Part shown: positions 30,700-31,929 of the stretch, one piece after another | Numbering within the stretch: position 1 is the stretch's first letter | Layout: the number at the start of each line of letters is the position of its first letter | Source of the DNA: Plantago elongata | Lineage: Eukaryota; Streptophyta; Magnoliopsida; Lamiales; Plantaginaceae | Direction of reading: 5' to 3' | Assembly: GCA_036897095.1 (NCBI GenBank) | Contig: JAYMSP010001453.1 | Span: 1-31,929 of the forward strand | Length of the DNA stretch: 31,929 bases | The notes under the pieces: generated by a model | Databases searched by the model: none | What the model was told of the DNA's origin: nothing | What the model saw: the letters and a program-made list of their open reading frames with translations, nothing else | Made by a program: the position numbers and the translations under genes

Positions 30700-31125
30700 C
30701 GCGAGTAAAAGTTCAAAGTTCCCGGGTGGTTAGGATGGAAGAATACTCCCGTAACTAAAATTTGGTTAATATTTATGTAGATTATATAGTATATTTTAAT
30801 AATATATCCGTCGCTAATACTAACTAAAAAACGTTTATATCATCAAATAAAATTATTCTTTAAAATATGCAAGTATCAACTACACATACATTTTAATTAA
30901 TATCATTGATATATTTCTTTATTAAAATAAAGTTGTAAGTTTAACACCCGTCATAATATTTATTTAAATTAGAAGATATAATATCATTTGATTATCACTT
31001 TCATAGAAGTTAGAGGGACTCACGTGAGTGACAAGTCCACAAGCATTATGATAAGTTATATATAAATGTCAATTGGAATTATTAATATTTATTTCTTTTT
31101 AAAAGAAGATTATCAATATTATAAA
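30700..31125. other. Spacer upstream of RsmE
   Basis: AT-rich and gene-free. The RsmE promoter should be near 30620-30800 but no clear TATA box is chosen. Confidence 0.4.
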
Positions 31126-31317
31126 TCACATAAAATATTTATACAAGAAAACATTAGTGAGTAGTATCAGTTGGATGGAGTTTTCGGATTCTTGAGCTTG
31201 AATCATATATGGACGTTTCTCAATGTGGTCTGTGCTAGTTACAAAAATTTCAAAGTAATTCTTTTGTTTCTTATTTTCGGCACGGGCTGGCTTCCTTCCC
31301 TTGGCTCCAAGCATCAT
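31126..31317 (-). other. Open frame downstream of the EVE gene, doubtful
   Basis: A minus-strand frame of 63 codons opening MMLGAKGRKPARAENKKQKN, preceded by CTAGGGTTTA, which is common in plant leaders. It lies about 280 bp after the EVE-domain gene stop on the same strand, so it may belong to that gene's 3' UTR or be a small separate gene. No family recognised, and the C-terminal half looks random. Confidence 0.2.
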
Positions 31318-31593
31318 TAAACCCTAGAATGGTGTACGATTGATTTTCCGGAGTTCAGTAATTCAAAGAACAATTTGTTGATGCACAATTAATTAATCAC
31401 AATACCGATGAACAATTGCAAAACATCCCAGAAACCAATGATCTCTAATCAGTAATTACCCATCCATATTCCATATCAAAAGAGCATGCATAGCCTAACA
31501 GATAGTCAGTATTCACTAACACATATCCACAAAAGCTAAATACCAAAAAAAGCTTCATTGGCACAAAACATCAAACACCTTCAAGGCAAAACA

Positions 31594-31929
31594 CTAACCC
31601 CCACCATCCCCCTCCTCACCCTCATCCCCACCACCCATCTCACACACTTTCTCCCAAACCCCCTCTTCCATAGGCAAAACCGACAATCTCGGCTGCCGAA
31701 AAAGCGCAAACTCAACCCCCTTCAGCTCCTTCTTCATCTCCGCCAGCCCCACCGAACTCTTCATCTCCCCAACTGCCTTCACGTCCACAGCCTCCTCGTC
31801 CTCGTACCATTCGCGCGTGACCTCGACGACGCCCACCACACACCGAGACTTTCTCCCGGAGTGGTAGAAGAAACAGAGGTCGCCTGTCCGCATCGCCTTC
31901 ATGTACTTCTGTGCTTGCTTGTTTTTTAC
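31594..31929 (-). CDS. EVE-domain protein (THYN1-like), 5' end outside window
   Basis: The C-terminal part of an EVE-domain protein; the frame runs off the window edge (VKNKQAQKYMKAMRTGDLCF upstream of and across a methionine at 31902). Seen: the EVE core motif NKQAQKYMKAMRTGDLCFFY then HSG, followed by CVVGVVEVTREWYEDEEAVD, and LFRQPRLSVLPMEEGVWEKV near the end, closing with an acidic Gly/Glu/Asp tail. EVE domains share the PUA-like fold of readers of modified bases, and the animal relative is thymocyte nuclear protein 1; the ligand of the plant protein is not deducible. The sequence is GC-rich with no stop or shift, so it is likely intact. At least 110 residues lie in the window; the start codon and the WLLK-type N-terminal motif are missing because of the window border. 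Confidence 0.88.
   Translation of the reverse strand, partial: VKNKQAQKYMKAMRTGDLCFFYHSGRKSRCVVGVVEVTREWYEDEEAVDVKAVGEMKSSVGLAEMKKELKGVEFALFRQPRLSVLPMEEGVWEKVCEMGGGDEGEEGDGGG

Noticed and set aside
1-31929. CRISPR arrays, phage or bacterial defence systems, biosynthetic clusters
   Set aside because: The DNA is plant nuclear with spliced genes; none of the repeats has CRISPR-like spacing and no linked functional cluster is present.

Overview
This is nuclear DNA from a plant, most likely a eudicot. The genes are split by short GT-AG introns into exons that match plant protein families. The DNA between genes is AT-rich and full of plant-type transposon remains (Helitron, TRIM, Stowaway and pogo-like MITEs, hAT-like and long-TIR elements). 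No operon, phage, CRISPR or rRNA/tRNA gene is visible. The species cannot be named from the sequence.

Layout. 1-2010: a decayed Helitron interrupted by a TRIM-like LTR element, which is itself interrupted by a pogo/Emigrant-like MITE. 2101-2870: short repeats and a hAT-like non-autonomous element. 3887-9737 (minus): SRP68, the 68-kDa protein of the signal recognition particle, rebuilt as 13 exons. 9900-14090: transposon remnants and a duplicated block upstream of the next gene. 14095-17598 (plus): a complete 14-exon nucleobase-ascorbate transporter gene (526 aa). 17789-18244 (minus): a single-exon 151-aa protein of unknown function, tail to tail with the transporter. 18245-24900: gene-poor repeat DNA, with tandem repeats, a palindrome-bearing repeat family and a second, rearranged Helitron. 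24904-25098 (minus): a 64-aa very basic unknown protein. 25180-28500: gene-free, with a GC-rich transposon-like patch. 28512-30599 (minus): an 8-exon RsmE-type rRNA methyltransferase (293 aa), probably organellar. 31594 to the window end (minus): the 3' part of an EVE-domain (THYN1-like) gene.

The genes are unrelated housekeeping functions (protein targeting, metabolite transport, rRNA modification, a modified-base reader-type domain) and show no sign of a shared pathway. I found no evidence of a new multi-gene system. The most useful observations are structural. One SRP68 splice junction does not keep frame. A 49-bp tandem duplication lies across the SRP68 stop codon. A three-level nest of transposons can be read at near base resolution. 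The transporter's upstream region contains a duplicated block of about 260 bp. All exon coordinates were worked out by eye from splice signals and frame continuity, without transcript data.
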